A model generated the notes under the pieces. That model was not told where the DNA came from. It saw only the letters and a program-made list of their open reading frames with translations, and made no database searches. A program made the translations under genes and the position numbers. Positions 12,996-24,449 of a stretch of DNA of 64,000 nt are shown piece after piece (the first letter of the stretch is position 1; each line of letters opens with the position of its first letter). Source of the stretch: Tethya wilhelma (Eukaryota > Porifera > Demospongiae > Tethyida > Tethyidae); the NCBI GenBank assembly GCA_964030475.1, contig CAXIPT010000005.1, positions 62,001 to 126,000 of the forward strand. Direction: 5' to 3'.

Positions 12996-13095
12996 NNNNN
13001 NNNNNNNNNNNNNNNNNNNNNNNNNNNNNNNNNNNNNNNNNNNNNNNNNNNNNNNNNNNNNNNNNNNNNNNNNNNNNNNNNNNNNNNNNNNNNNN
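12996..13095. other. Assembly gap of 100 N
   Basis: A run of exactly 100 N is the usual placeholder for a gap of unknown size. The flanks read agatc and gatct, so a GATC site lies on each side. The right flank enters a copy of the foldback-element interior. Confidence 0.95.
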
Positions 13096-13250
13096 GATCT
13101 GTACAATTATAATAATTATTACAATAGTGCAGTAGCTTATTATTGTATTGGTTCAAATTCCTACTAATTAGTAGGCTAAGCAGTGAAGCAAACTATAACA
13201 GGCAGGTAACTTAAACTGGACTGTTAGCCAAGAGTTTGGTAACCGAAGTT
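13096..13250. repeat. Foldback-element interior, inverted copy
   Basis: Reverse complement of about 7810-7930, sharing 'ttattgtattggttcaaa', 'taggctaagcagtg' and 'aacttaaactggact'. The rest of this element copy may lie in the gap. Confidence 0.55.
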
Positions 13251-13954
13251 ACAGAACGTCAGAAATCGATCTCTTAGTACGTGCAGGGCAGAAGTAAAAA
13301 TTGCAAGCAGAGATGGTGAACAATGGGAGCAAGAAATTTTAAAGCAAGGTGATCATAGAATACAAAAAATACTTCCTAAATGTGCAACAAATGCTATTTC
13401 CTATTTGAAAAAACAACAACCAAGGCTTCAAAATATGCACCAAGGCGTACTGGAGCAATCAGATAGGCTATAATAGAGAAGGTTGAGTTGAAAGAGACCA
13501 TTAAACATCTGGAAGCAAGGTTTAACCACAGGTATATGCTCCCTGTATGTTATGCTGCTGACGGTCTTAGTTATGGTTTTTATTATTCGACAAAACTCTT
13601 TTGGGGAGTTCAAGGAGCTGTGTCTGGTGTTGTGAGAGCTGTGTGGGGTGGTACTTCTGACGATAGGGCAAAACTTGATGATCGTAAAAGAAGGGAGAAG
13701 GAGATATAGATACAGATTGTCCGATTGTAAGGAATATGCTGAGAAATGTCTCGCGCGTTGAAGGCTGAATGTGAGAAGCTCTCTACAAAAATAGACACGT
13801 ACTGCAAAATCTTTTATGGAGTATGAATAATTATGAATAATAAAATTGTGTATAATTACTATAATTATTATTATTATTTTTACTACATATTGTAGTGATG
13901 AACTTTATAACAATTGAAATAACTGAAACAATTATATAAAATATAATCATAATA
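13251..13954. other. No gene recognised
   Basis: Several open frames cover 13488-13709 on both strands, but none resembles a known domain or has convincing splice signals. This could be a degenerate gene or transposon remnant. Confidence 0.3.
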
Positions 13955-16166
13955 TCAATCTGTCCACCTATACGATACATTCCTTGACATGCTAATCTCT
14001 TTGGTACCCTCCAGTTCTCTATTAGAGTGGTGTCCATCCACAAAATCGAGACTACTTGTGCCATAATCTTCAACATCCAACTCAGGCTCTCCCACTACAC
14101 TGTAATGATGATTGTCAGCATTTATATAATCATGTTCTTCTATACTGGTATAAGGGTCCTTAATATTGGTATAAGCAGCCCCGTCAACACTGGTATAAGA
14201 GAACGGACTCTCATAATCGCTACTGCTATTGCCTTCACTACTGAAACTGGTCTCGAGTGCTTGCAGTTGTTGTCCATATGCTGTGTTATATGCCAGGTCA
14301 TCTCTCTGATCATGGTTTGCTGCCTGGTTTGAACCCACAGCTGTATGGAGAAAGAAATAAGATGTTGGCCATCTTAACATTTGAAACACGTACCATCCAA
14401 TGCTATATATGAACAATGCATAATGCAATATCTCATGCACTGGTGCACATTAGTCGCATAGCATGTGACCTAGCTTGAATTGCTAACATTAAAATGAATG
14501 TACCAAGCTTAAGGCATGTTAGTCTATCGAGCTAGACCCTTTTCTCACCGCTGCCTAACGCCAGGGAGAGAAAGAGGCGTTAGGCAGCGGTGAGAAAAGG
14601 GTCTAGCTCGATAGACTAAAGGCATGCGCATACGGACCACTCAGTGCATGTCAATCATTGTAGTATGAGAATTATGTGTGTGAGGGTTAATAGCAATGCA
14701 TTTCAAGTTGTAATTTGAAGTTTATTGTTACCTTTCTTCCTGTTCTTCATTCTGACTATCAGTGCCATGACAACAACCATAGCTACTGTAACAGCAGCTG
14801 CCACAAGCACTGATAGAGAGGCTGCAATGGTTACTATAACAATGGTGGTTGGTGAGTCAGGCACATCTCTCCCCTCAGTAGTCGTCGAAGGTCCAACACT
14901 AGTCGTATTTTCTTTCTCTGTCCATATCAAGGTACTTGTTTGAGAAGGTCCACCATTTGTTGGGACAGTCTCTTCATTAGGCTCAGGAGTGGGTATCTGT
15001 GGGGTTGTGTTGGAGTCCACATTTATTTGCTCAGGTGTAGTTGTAGCTTGATTTACTGAAGGTGTTACCACTCCATTGGTAGTGAAGATCTGCCGAGGTG
15101 TGTTGGTTTCCTCATCTATTTGCTCAGGTGAAGTAGTAGCCTGGTTTACTGAAGGACCATTAAGGTTGTTGTTATCTGTTGTGGAGCTTGATGAACCAAA
15201 TTCAATTTCAGCTGGTAGACTGTCTCCAGCACAATTGCTTGCTACGACCCTGATGGTGTATCTGATGGCATTAATGTTTGGCAGTGAGAGGAGTACAACT
15301 GAAAGGGGAGTGATCTCTGTCGCTGTGGCAGGTACCGTGGTGATGGTGTAGCAATCTACTTCGGCAGAGAAGGTAGGAAGATCCCAGATCAGAGTTACAC
15401 GGACCGAGTTATCAAAATTTTGAATGATGCTCGAGATTATCAAATTCTCTGGAGGCGAGGGAAGACCTAAGGTAGTGTGTGTATACCATGTGTATGGATG
15501 CTTCTGAAACACAATATACACCATCATTTTATAAAGTGTGTTTGCGGATTCACCATAGAAATAACAGGAACTTAAGTTGGCAATATAATTTTCCTGTACA
15601 GTTCTAAGAACTAATCTTACGTACACATACATACATACATACAACTCACTGAATTCCTACTTACCAACAATCTTCATCGTTTCCAAGTCCCTCCGTGATG
15701 ATCCTACTCCATGGCTACACATGACATTGGCCTGGTTCAAAGGAGCAGATGCGGTGACAGTCAGAGTAGAGCGCAGAGATATCGGATCGATGAGAGTGAG
15801 GGTTGCCTCAAACACAGCATCAAGAATATTGAGCGTCTGAATCTGACCCTGACGACTCTCTTGCCTGCTAAATTCAGTGCCATTGGTCACACCATCTGGG
15901 AGGGTCACGCCTCAAAATAGCCTCTGGGCATTCGGACTAACATCGCAGCTGTATCTGATTCTCTGTCCCGGACAGCTTGCCCTGAGGCTACTTGGTGAAC
16001 TCAAAAGTACAAGTTGTGAATCTGAAAGTTAAAAACAAAAAAGAATAATTATTATGGTAAGCAGATTGATTTTTCGTGCTCTACACATGATGAAATTAAA
16101 GTTGAATTTCTCACCGGAAAATTTGGCACACTGTAGGATCAGTAGCACAAGTACTAATGCTAACAT
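13955..16166 (-). CDS. Ig/FN3 single-pass receptor with Tyr-rich tail; in-frame TGA
   Basis: Four phase-1 exons on the minus strand (16166-16115, 16021-15665, 15466-14732, 14340-13955) give 510 codons including the stop. Exon 1 encodes a signal peptide starting MLALVLVLLILQCAKFS. Exon 2 encodes an Ig-like domain with paired Cys (ASCPGQRIRYSC). Exon 3 encodes an FN3 domain (PSPPENL, IWDLP, YTIRVVASNCAG), a Ser/Thr/Pro stalk with the phrase PSVNQATT twice, a membrane helix rich in Val, Ala and Ile, and a basic stop-transfer RMKNRKKG. Exon 4 is the cytoplasmic tail with about ten tyrosines, including AYTNI, PYTSI, DYINA and HYSVV; YxN and Yxx-aliphatic are SH2-type contexts. A TGA at 15914-15912 interrupts the Ig exon, so this copy is either a young pseudogene, a polymorphism or an assembly error. 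Likely a cell-surface recognition or adhesion receptor; ligand unknown. Confidence 0.7.
14519..14618. mobile_element. 100-bp hairpin MITE with 8-bp target duplication
   Basis: Perfect inverted arms of 42 bp (14521-14562 and 14576-14617), extendable by 1-2 bp, surround a 13-bp loop. The direct repeat 'aaggcatg' flanks the element at 14511-14518 and 14619-14626. An 8-bp target duplication is typical of hAT-superfamily elements. It sits in the last intron of the receptor gene. Perfect arms suggest recent insertion. Confidence 0.75.
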
Positions 16167-17104
16167 TGTTTATACTATAATAACTTAATTGAGCATATGG
16201 CTGTCAAACTGTTAGGTGCCTATATATGAGCCAGAATCGAGTACACGGGTATGTGTATTGCTGGAGATATCAATTGCAAACCATTTTGCTTTTATACTAT
16301 TAATTGTCCAATTCATTTGTATGAGCTGAAGGAACTTGTATGGCATAATACAAGTTAACCAGAATTATTATGGTTATGTGTTTTGATTATTATTGATGCA
16401 TGAGCTTAAAATTGCTTTCCCACTTAATTTAAGAGGAACCTTGCAATATACTGCAGCCATTGCAGAAACACTCATATTTAGCAAGAAAGGGAAGGATGTT
16501 GATACCCAAACAATGTTATTGGAGTCACGATTTTTCTGTTCCCTTCCGGGTATAAAGGTCTTCAATGTTGAGTGGGAGTACAATGTCATGATTATTTCCA
16601 AAAGTGGTTATAATACACTAATACTTTGATCCACTTTTAAGGTTATTTTGTGGAAAGTATGCATATGCATCAAAGTTCATATTGTTGTGGTGCAACAAAT
16701 TGGCTATGAACATATAATTATTATGCTTAAGTTTGGTTTCCATGGCTACTGAGTATTGCATGCAGTGAGCTTGCAAACAAGGTGATACGTAGTGATGAAG
16801 AGGAAACTAAGCTAGATCAGTTGAAAGCAAACAGAAGTAAAATAATTAATGACTTAATATTAATAATTGTCAGATTGTGAGGTGTATATATGAGGAGTGT
16901 CTCTACCTGTCTGAGGACTGGATGTGGTATACCATTATAATAGGAAACTGCCAAGTCCTTTTTAGAATTAAAGTTACAAATTTTTATTTCTATATAATCA
17001 CGATTATGTAATTGTAATTGTATACAAAGTGTTCCCCTGACTGTTTCCTATATTATAGGCTCATAAAATTTTCCTCATAATAATTAATATCATTATCATC
17101 ATTA
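16167..17104. other. Receptor upstream spacer, no gene recognised
   Basis: AT-rich DNA upstream of the 13.9-16.2 kb receptor. Overlapping open frames at 16374-16629 on both strands have no recognisable similarity. Confidence 0.4.
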
Positions 17105-17215
17105 CTACCTACAAGTAGTAAAAAAATAAGCGGTGTAGGAATGGGCAGGGTGGTAAAAAGTATTGGAACAAGGCATGTCTCAATTTTGGCACATGACTAC
17201 TTCATTTTTTATTTA
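17105..17215. mobile_element. One end of a 'GTGTAGGAATGGG' foldback element
   Basis: Contains 'caagtagtaaaaaaataag', 'gtgtaggaatgggcag', 'aaaaagtattggaacaagg' and 'gcacatgactacttcatt'. The matching opposite arm is not seen downstream, where the minisatellite begins. Confidence 0.6.
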
Positions 17216-17425
17216 TTCTTGATCCCAGAATTGGGTCCCCAAGTATCATAAATGCAATCACCTGTACAATATAGTACCTGGCATAACTTGTTAAACAAGT
17301 TAAAGTATAAACTATATTCAATGAACCAGCACTCAGCTGCCAGCTATAGTGTCTCTGCCAGATTGCCACTGCATACTCTACTATGATCACTAGTGATTTC
17401 TGCATGAATTTGATACAGGGTTAAG

Positions 17426-17598
17426 CTACTTCTTGGGTTTTCATCAGGTGTGATGGTTTTAGGTTCTTGGGTTTTCATCATGCATGGGTATTCATCACAT
17501 GTGATGGTTTTAGGTTCTTGGGTTCTCATCAGGTGTGATGGTTTTAGGTTCTTGGGTTCTCATCAGGTGTGATGGTTTTAGGTTCTTGGGTTCTCATC
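17426..17598. repeat. Minisatellite, leading block
   Basis: About five units of the same ~34-bp repeat as 17838-20598, separated from the main array by GAGA/GTGA-rich DNA (17600-17710) and about 100 bp of unique sequence. Confidence 0.85.
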
Positions 17599-17837
17599 AC
17601 TGAGAGAGAGAGCAGAGTGAGAGAGTGAGCACTAAGTGCGTGAGAGAGAGAGTGAGCAGTGTGTAAGAGTGAGAGTGAGTAGTATGTGAACAAGCATGTG
17701 AGTGAGTGTATAGGCGAGTGAGTGATGTACCCGAAATATAGCTATCCTAGCTATTATCATTCAAATTTAGCCAACTTGATACTATAATTACATACAAATT
17801 CTGATAGTGTATACATATATGTAAGACGTAAGACTTG

Positions 17838-20598
17838 AGTGTGTGATGGTTTTAGGTTCTTGGGTTCTCATCACGTGTGATGGTTTTAGGTTCTTGGGTT
17901 CTCATCACCTGTGATGGTTTTAGGTTCTTGGGTTCTCATCACATGTGATGGTTTAAGGTTCTTGGTTTCAGGTTCTTGAGTTCTCATCACGTGTGATGGT
18001 TTTAGGTTCTTGGGTTCTCATCACGTGTGATGGTTTTAGGTTCTTGGGTTTTCATCACATGTGATGGTTTAGGTTCTTGGGTTTTCATCACGTGTGATGG
18101 TTTTAGGTTCTTGGGTTCTCATCACATGTGATCGTTTTAGGTTCTTGGTTTCTCATCACGTGTGATGGTTTTAGGTTCTTGGGTTTTCATGACGTGTGAT
18201 GGTTTTAGGTTCTTGGTTTCTCATCACGTGTGATGGTTTTAGGTTCTTGGTTTCTCATCACGTGTGATGGTTTTAGGTTCTTGGGTTTTCATCAGGTGTG
18301 ATGGTTTTAGGTTCTTGGTTTCTCATCACGTATGATGGTTTTAGGTTCTTGGGTTTTCATCACATGTGATGGTTTTAGGTTCTTGGGTTCTCATCACATG
18401 TGATAGTTTTAGGTTCTTGGTTTCTCATCACGTATGATGGTTTTAGGTTCTTGGATTTTCATCACGTGTGATGGTTTTAGCTAGGTTCTTGGTTTCTCAT
18501 CACGTGTGATGGTTTTAGGTTCTTGGTTTCTCATCACATGTGATGGTTTTAGATTCTTGGGTTTTCATCACATGTGATGGTTTTAGGTTCTTGGTTTCTC
18601 ATCATGTGTGATGGTTTTAGGTTCTTGGGTTTTCATCACATGTGATCGATGGTTTTATAGGTTCTTGGGTTCTCATCAGATGTGATGGTTTTAGGTTCTT
18701 GGTTTCTCATCACATATGATGGTTTTTAAGTTCTTGGGTTTTCATCACATGTGATGGTTTTAGGTTCTTGGATTTTCATCACGTGTGATAGTTTTAGGTT
18801 CTTGGGTTCTGATCATGTGTGATGGTTTTAGGTTATTGAGTTCTCATCACGTGTGATGGTTTTAGGTTCTTGGGTTCTCATCACCTGTGATGGTTTTAGG
18901 TTCTTGGGTTCTCATCACATGTGATGGTTTAAGGTTCTTGGTTTCAGGTTCTTGAGTTCTCATCACGTGTGATGGTTTTAGGTTCTTGGGTTCTCATCAC
19001 GTGTGATGGTTTTAGGTTCTTGGATTTTCATCAGGTGTGATGGTTTTAGGTTCTTGGTGTCTCATCACGTGTGATGGTTTTAGGTTCTTGGTTTCTCATC
19101 ACGTGTGATGGTTTTAGGTTCTTGGGTTTTCATCACATGTGATGGTTTAAGGTTCTTGGTTTATAAGGTTCTTGAGTTCTCATCACATGTGATGGTGTTA
19201 GATTCTTGGGTTCTCATCACATGTGATGGTGTTAGGTTCTTGGATTTTCATCACGTGTGATGGTGTTAGGTTCTTGGATTTTCATCACGTGTGATGGTGT
19301 TAGGTTCTTGGGTTCTGATCACGTGTGATGGTTTTAGGTTCTTGGATTTTCATCACGTGTGATGGTTTTAGGTTTTTGATTTCTCATCACTTGTGATGGT
19401 TTTAGGTTCTTGCATGGGTTCTCATCACGTGTGATGGTTTTAGCTTTTTGATTTCTCATCACTTGTGATGGTTTTAGGTTCTTGGGTTCTCATCACGTGT
19501 GATGGTTTTAGGTTCTTGGATTTTCATCACGTGTGATGGTTTTAGGTTCTTGGGTTCTCATCACGTGTGATGGTTTTAGGTTCTTGGGTTCTCATCACGT
19601 GTGATGGTTTAAGGTTCTTGGGTTCTCATCACGTGTGATGGTTTAAGGTTCTTGGGTTCTCATCACGTGTGATGGTTTTAGGTTCTTGGGTTTTCATCAT
19701 TTTCATCACGTGTGATGGTTTTAGGTTCTTGGGTTCTCATCACGTGTGATGGTTTTAGGTTCTTGGGTTCTCATCACGTGTGATGGTTTTAGGTTCTTGG
19801 GTTTTCGATCATCACATGTGATGGTTTTTTGGTTCTTGGATTTTCATCACGTGTGATGGTTTTAGGTTCTTGAGTTCTCATCACTTGTGATGGTTTTAGG
19901 TTCTTGGGTTCTCATCACATGTGATGGTTTTAGGTTCTTGGGTTCTCATCACATGTGATGGTTTTGAGTTCTCATCACGTGTGATGGTTTTAGGTTCTTG
20001 GGTTCTCACTCATCACGTGTGATGGTTTTAGGTTCTTGGGTTCTCATCACATGTGATGGTTTTAGGTTCTTGGGTTCTCATCACATGTGATGGTTTTAGG
20101 TTCTTAATTGGGTTCTCATCACATGTGATGGTTTTAGGTTCTTGGGTTTTCATCACCTGTGATGGTTTTATAATATAGGTTCTTGGGTTCTCATCACGTG
20201 TGATGGTGTTAGGTTCTTGGGTTCTCATCACGTGTGATGGTGTTAGGTTCTTGGATTTCCATCACGTGTGATGGTGTTAGGTTCTTGGATTTTCATCACG
20301 TGTGATTGGATTTTCATCACGTGTGATGGTTTTAGGTTCTTGGATTTTCATCACGTGAGTGTTAGATTCTTGGGTTCTCATCATGTGTGATGGTGTTAGG
20401 TTCTTGGATTTTCATCACATGTGATGGTGTTAGGTTCTTGGATTTTCATCACATGTGATGGTGTTAGGTTCTTGGGTTCTCATCATGTGTGATGGTTTTA
20501 GGTTCTTGTGTAATTCTCATCACATGTGATGGTTTTAGGTTTTTGAGTTCTCATTACGGTGTGATGGTTTTAGGTTCTAGGGTTTCTATCATGATATG
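17838..20598. repeat. ~34-bp minisatellite with a CACGTG/CACATG core
   Basis: Unit consensus 'ggttttaggttcttgg' plus 'gttctcatcacgtgtgat', in roughly 80 copies with variants. Each unit carries ATCACATGTGAT, a perfect 12-bp palindrome, or the near-palindrome ATCACGTGTGAT with a CACGTG E-box core. At the right edge the array runs within about 30 bp of the point where homology to the family-A gene begins, so it replaced the 5' part of that gene. The open frames inside are repeat artefacts. Confidence 0.92.
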
Positions 20599-20628
20599 AT
20601 GGTTTCATAGCTGGGCGGATTTTTCATA

Positions 20629-21315
20629 GGATTCCTAGCAGAAAAAGATAAACTACCACTGACCTGTAATCATGTGGTCACTAAAGCCAACTTGAGGACA
20701 TTGTTGAAGGACAGATGTAGAGAGTACTATCGTGGAGCTGAACTACGACAGCACGGGGAAGATAGAGACAACTGTTACAAATATGACAATGGCCGCTTTA
20801 CTCTTCTCTACAAAAACCAGCAGAGTTACCCTCTTCTTGGTCTCCAGCACACCAAGTCCGAGACTCCTCTCCAAGTTGTGCATGACGTTTCAAAGCCGTT
20901 CAATCTGGCAGATGGCTTGGATGTCTTGGAAGCCTATGTTGACAAAAATTTCATCGCAAAGTATCTTTTGTCAAAGAATAGGGACCAAAAGGGCTATGCC
21001 GTCAGTATGGTCTTAAGAGCTCAACAGCCAGAACCAGTGGCTACAAAGTTTGATGTGTATGTAGCTGCCGTTGTATATGAGGGAGAATTCGCAGCGTTTA
21101 CGGGCAAAAGAGAAGAAGATGTGAAATGTAGTTGGAAGCAGGAAGGTTCAGGCAGCACCCAAAAATCTGATACCAAGATTCATGATGACGTTTTTGTTGT
21201 TGAAGGATTGGTACCAAAATCATCTGAAATAGCCTCATATTGGTACTACATTAAAGCAAAGAAAGAGGAAAGGGAGGCGTTTCTAAAGTCTAGAAGACAA
21301 AATCGTGGCAGATGA
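20629..21315 (+). pseudogene. Family-A gene, 5'-truncated by minisatellite
   Basis: From GFLAEKDKLPLTCNH onward the translation is closely similar to the family-A copy at 36897-37932, including YYRGAELRQHGED, LGLQHTKSETPLQVVHD, YVAAVVYEGEF and SSEIASYWYYIKAKK, and it ends at TGA 21313-21315. The first third of the family, including the VRPTI and HIKAHLT blocks, is missing. An in-frame TAG lies just upstream and no ATG is available before the conserved part. The nominal start at 20674 is a GTG. The remaining frame is open for over 210 codons, so the truncation is fairly recent. It lies upstream of a family-B copy, as in the other modules. Confidence 0.85.
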
Positions 21316-22203
21316 AGTGGAATAATGCATGATCAAAAGTGTAACGTACTACATGTACAATTGAACTGGGTTTGAACAATTTACTACTATAGTTTCTTAT
21401 CAATTATTAATTAATGTCAGTCATGAAATTGTCCCTGAGCAATGACAATTAAATTAATTGTAGTTAGATTTAATTTTAGCAGTTTTAAATAATGGTGAAT
21501 GTAGTTATTATAAGACATCCTTGATCATTTGATTAACTACAAGTTGTCAACTTAATATTCCTCAAATAATGATAGATAAAGTGATCAGTATCATGGATTA
21601 CGTGTGGCCAGTCATTCTACGTATGCATTCGTCTAGACTTGTTGGAAATGTACATGTTTACACAAATAATTATCCCTAAGGATTGTCTCAATGAATATTG
21701 ATATATTATATGGTACAAATCACAAAGCACAAATTATGAGAATTATCAAAGGCATGTATAAATTCCTCTAAATCCTGTAATACCAGTTTGCATGGTATTT
21801 CCTCAAGCTCTGTGAATATGATTAACAGGATTATAATATTATACGTATGTGTGTAGATAGAGCTCTTGGGAAATATGGACACGATATACGGCCAACTTAC
21901 CAATAATCACATGACATGCAAGTATACCTGTAAGTACATGTATTGAGTTATCAAAACTTCAACAAGTGGTAAACAGAACCGAGCTAGTACACACCAGTTG
22001 TGGGCTACTAACCAACTAAATCAAGCCCTCTTATATCTCTGACTCATTGATATTAATTAAGGTATACCATTGACAGTTAATTGTGTGTACTTGTGTGTAC
22101 TTGCTACATGACTGATCAAGAAACATTAAAAGTCATTACTTAAGAATTTTAACTTTGTATATTAAAGAAAATAATAAAGAAAATATTATTGTAAGTCTAA
22201 AGC
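21316..22203. other. A-B intergenic spacer
   Basis: Shares blocks with the spacer at 37933-38865 and, inverted, with 58500-59400 and 63300-63500, for example the 'ggccagtcac', 'caaaggcatgt' and 'acatgacatgcaagta' phrases. It belongs to the duplicated module. No gene. Confidence 0.6.
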
Positions 22204-23052
22204 ATGGCAGTAAGATCAGGAAGATCAAGAAGTCCAAGAAGATCTAGAAACTCAATGGAGAGTGTTGACAAAGCATTTTGATCAGCATTACGGTGTTTGT
22301 GATGGTAAATTTTGCCTCTGGGTCGATCGTCAAATCCGACCCACAATCGGTGCCACTGTTAACAAAGATGTTGGGAAAGATTGCACAGCTGTAGGTGATG
22401 ATGTTTTCACTGCAATGCTACAGATCCTGGTTAGTGCCATTGACGATCTGATACCTCGACATCGGGGGGACGTGTACATCACTTTTTCCACAGGGACTTG
22501 GCAAAGATCGAAGGAATTTCACATCAAAGCTCACCTCACTACTGGAGCCTTTCTCTCTCTCCTCGATCAGCTATGCAGGTTGTATTCATTACATAAGCCA
22601 TTGGCAGATCGTCAGTCAAAACAAGAGTTACAGAAACGACAACGAAAGGACCATCATGGTGGACAGCTACTTGAGTTGGTTCAAAAAGAAAATCGTACAG
22701 ATTTGAAACACGAAAAAGGCTTCCACATTGCTACTGTACCTGAGCTAGATTATCCCCTTCTATGTCTCTATGCTACCTCAGCAGATGGAGAGACTATACC
22801 ACAGCCCTACCAGTTACCCAGCTACCAGAAGCTCTAACCATCCTTGAGACGTTTGTTGCTGAGGATTGGGAGCAGAAGGGGTTCTCTATCGCCATGGTCC
22901 CCGCAGCTGCAGCAGCTGGGTCGGAGGGGGTGCTGTGTTACCACGTGGTGGCAAACGTGGAGGAGGGGGAGTTTGCCCCTCGTGTCGGGAAAGACGTGGG
23001 AAGGGTGCAGAGGAGCTGGGGGTGGAGTGAGCCAGAGAGGAGATATCACTGA
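22204..23052 (+). pseudogene. Family-B gene with two frameshifts
   Basis: Starts ATGGCAGTAAGATC with an Arg/Ser-rich N-terminus and ends WGWSEPERRYH at 23052, like the intact B genes at 38866 and 58475. Relative to them, one extra T in the run AAAGCATTTTGATC (about 22277-22280) shifts the frame at residue ~25. A 2-bp insertion (TA) in GAGACTATACC near 22793 restores it about 170 codons later. Between these points the translation is intact and conserved (RQIRPTIGA, GDVYITFSTGTWQRS, HIKAHLTTGAF, DYPLLCLYATSADGE). The only initiator for the middle frame is a GTG. The two insertions sum to 3 bp, which could point to sequencing error or a compensated allele, but both are absent from the paralogues. 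Confidence 0.85.
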
Positions 23053-23664
23053 CTTTTTTTGAGAGAGTGAATAACTGTTTGAGCTCAGTGCATGTGCTTA
23101 CAAAACTGGTCACTATAACTAAAAAGTTTTTCATACTTTAAATTTTGTTACTAGCTCAGTAGTGCGAGATACACAAATTGTCAAGTTTCACAGTCAGTGC
23201 ACAGAAGTATAATTATTTCTATGCTACATACAACCATAAATTTTGCCATAAATACATGAGAGTCTTATTTATACATGGCCACAATGCACAGCCTGACGGT
23301 GACAAATTCATATTTTGGTAGAATTGCTGCCTTGTGTTGTGTTGTCTGTACTATGCTAGCTAGCATCAATAATAATTAGTAACTTACTTGTAACAACTTT
23401 CCACAGAATCTGCAACCCAGTCCGGCTCTTCATTCTTCCCACTAGTGCAGCACCATAGGCCAGGATTGAAATGTGGCCACCTCAGTACTGAAGCCATGAG
23501 TGGCAATTATTGCTGAGTAAGCAAACTTGAACACGTGATCATCTATCTGGCAAACCATTGCATTTCAGCAGAAATCAGAACTGGGCTATCAAGTATGGAA
23601 GAATAAAATACAGGTTTGTTGCATGTTAGCTAGTAGAACATGATACAAAATATATTCTTCACTG

Positions 23665-23703
<39 letters not shown>

Positions 23704-23783
23704 TTCTCCCTAACTGTGTAGATTTAGGTGATGAGAGAGTCTCCAGCTGCTCCAGTGTCCAAGCTGTGACCACCTCTGCTACC
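23053..23783. other. B-to-MFSD1 spacer, duplicated module
   Basis: Matches 39706-40533 and, inverted, 56990-57635 in blocks such as 'gtaacttacttgtaacaact', 'gtggcaattattgctgagta' and 'gcaaacttgaacacgtga'. Contains a (CT)n tract at about 23669-23700. No gene. Confidence 0.6.
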
Positions 23784-23850
23784 ATGAGCCAACATCCACT
23801 GATAGCTGACCCTGCCCAGGAGGAGCAGAGAGAAGGGAACTGTTGTGCAG
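23784..23850 (+). pseudogene. MFSD1 first coding exon, remnant copy
   Basis: ATG 23784 encodes [20 protein letters not shown], close to the first exon of the complete MFSD1 gene (56989-56923), and is followed by the same GTACAGGG donor. The downstream exons expected of an MFSD1 gene are absent except for pieces at 27775 and 28637. It is part of the decayed third module. Confidence 0.75.
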
Positions 23851-23944
23851 GTACAGGGGGTGATGAGTGATGAACCAAGATAGCTGAGAGGCCGTGGTAG
23901 ACACTAGCTAGTACAGAGCCTGTGAGGGGAACTAGTCTAGCCTA

Positions 23945-24135
23945 GCCTGAGGTTCAATAGAGCGGGTGCAATTACGTAAAATGAGTCACTTCCGTATGGC
24001 AAAAATGTACAGAGCAATACGGAGAAACCAGCAGCTGTCATTTACTTCCGTATGGCAAAAATAACTATTTCTAGTATCACTCAAAATACTTCCGGTTTTT
24101 GATGACGTTGATTGCACCCGCTCTATAGAGCAGGT
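23945..24135. mobile_element. ~190-bp MITE with GGGTGCAATTAC ends
   Basis: 'caatagagcgggtgcaatta' on the left and 'attgcacccgctctatag' on the right form inverted ends around a short non-coding interior with 'cttccgtatggcaaaaat'. Related copies lie at 40700-40895 and, inverted, at 56636-56825. Confidence 0.65.
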
Positions 24136-24378
24136 GCGATTACATCATTATTTTTTGCCATGTAGAAGTAAAATGACAGCTGCCCATTTCTCCATATCAC
24201 TCACCTCCTGTACATTTGCCGTACAGAAGTATTTGATTCTATTATGAGAAAGTGATACCTTGACAATCTGCAGACATTCGTTGCTCTAGCATTCTTCTCA
24301 TGACATGTCTGTACCATCCAAGAACCAAAATCAAGACTATTAACTGAAGTTTCAGTTATTATGTATATAGTAGCCTCG

Positions 24379-24447
24379 TTCCCAGGCTCCTAGCTCCCAA
24401 TATTGGCAAGGGAGGAAATATTGGCAAGGGAGCTAGGAGCCTGGGAA
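24379..24447. repeat. Hairpin with 20-bp perfect arms
   Basis: 24379-24398 is the exact reverse complement of 24428-24447. The loop holds part of a directly repeated 'atattggcaagggag'. The outer 'tagcctcgttccc' is shared with the hairpin at 46788-46851, so both may belong to one small foldback family. Confidence 0.75.
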
Positions 24448-24449
24448 AT

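Noticed and set aside
13488..13709. 73-codon plus-strand frame
   Set aside because: No recognisable motif or splice context, and an equally long antisense frame overlaps it.
20028..20231. Minus-strand repeat protein (RTQEPKTITCDEN)
   Set aside because: Translation of the 34-bp minisatellite; unit indels break it everywhere else in the array.
17426..20598. CRISPR-like regular repeats
   Set aside because: Units are contiguous tandem copies without unique spacers, in an animal-type genome.
22834..23134. Minus-strand frames opposite the B-gene C-termini, also near 39539 and 57639
   Set aside because: They overlap the conserved B coding frame antisense and are shadows of it.
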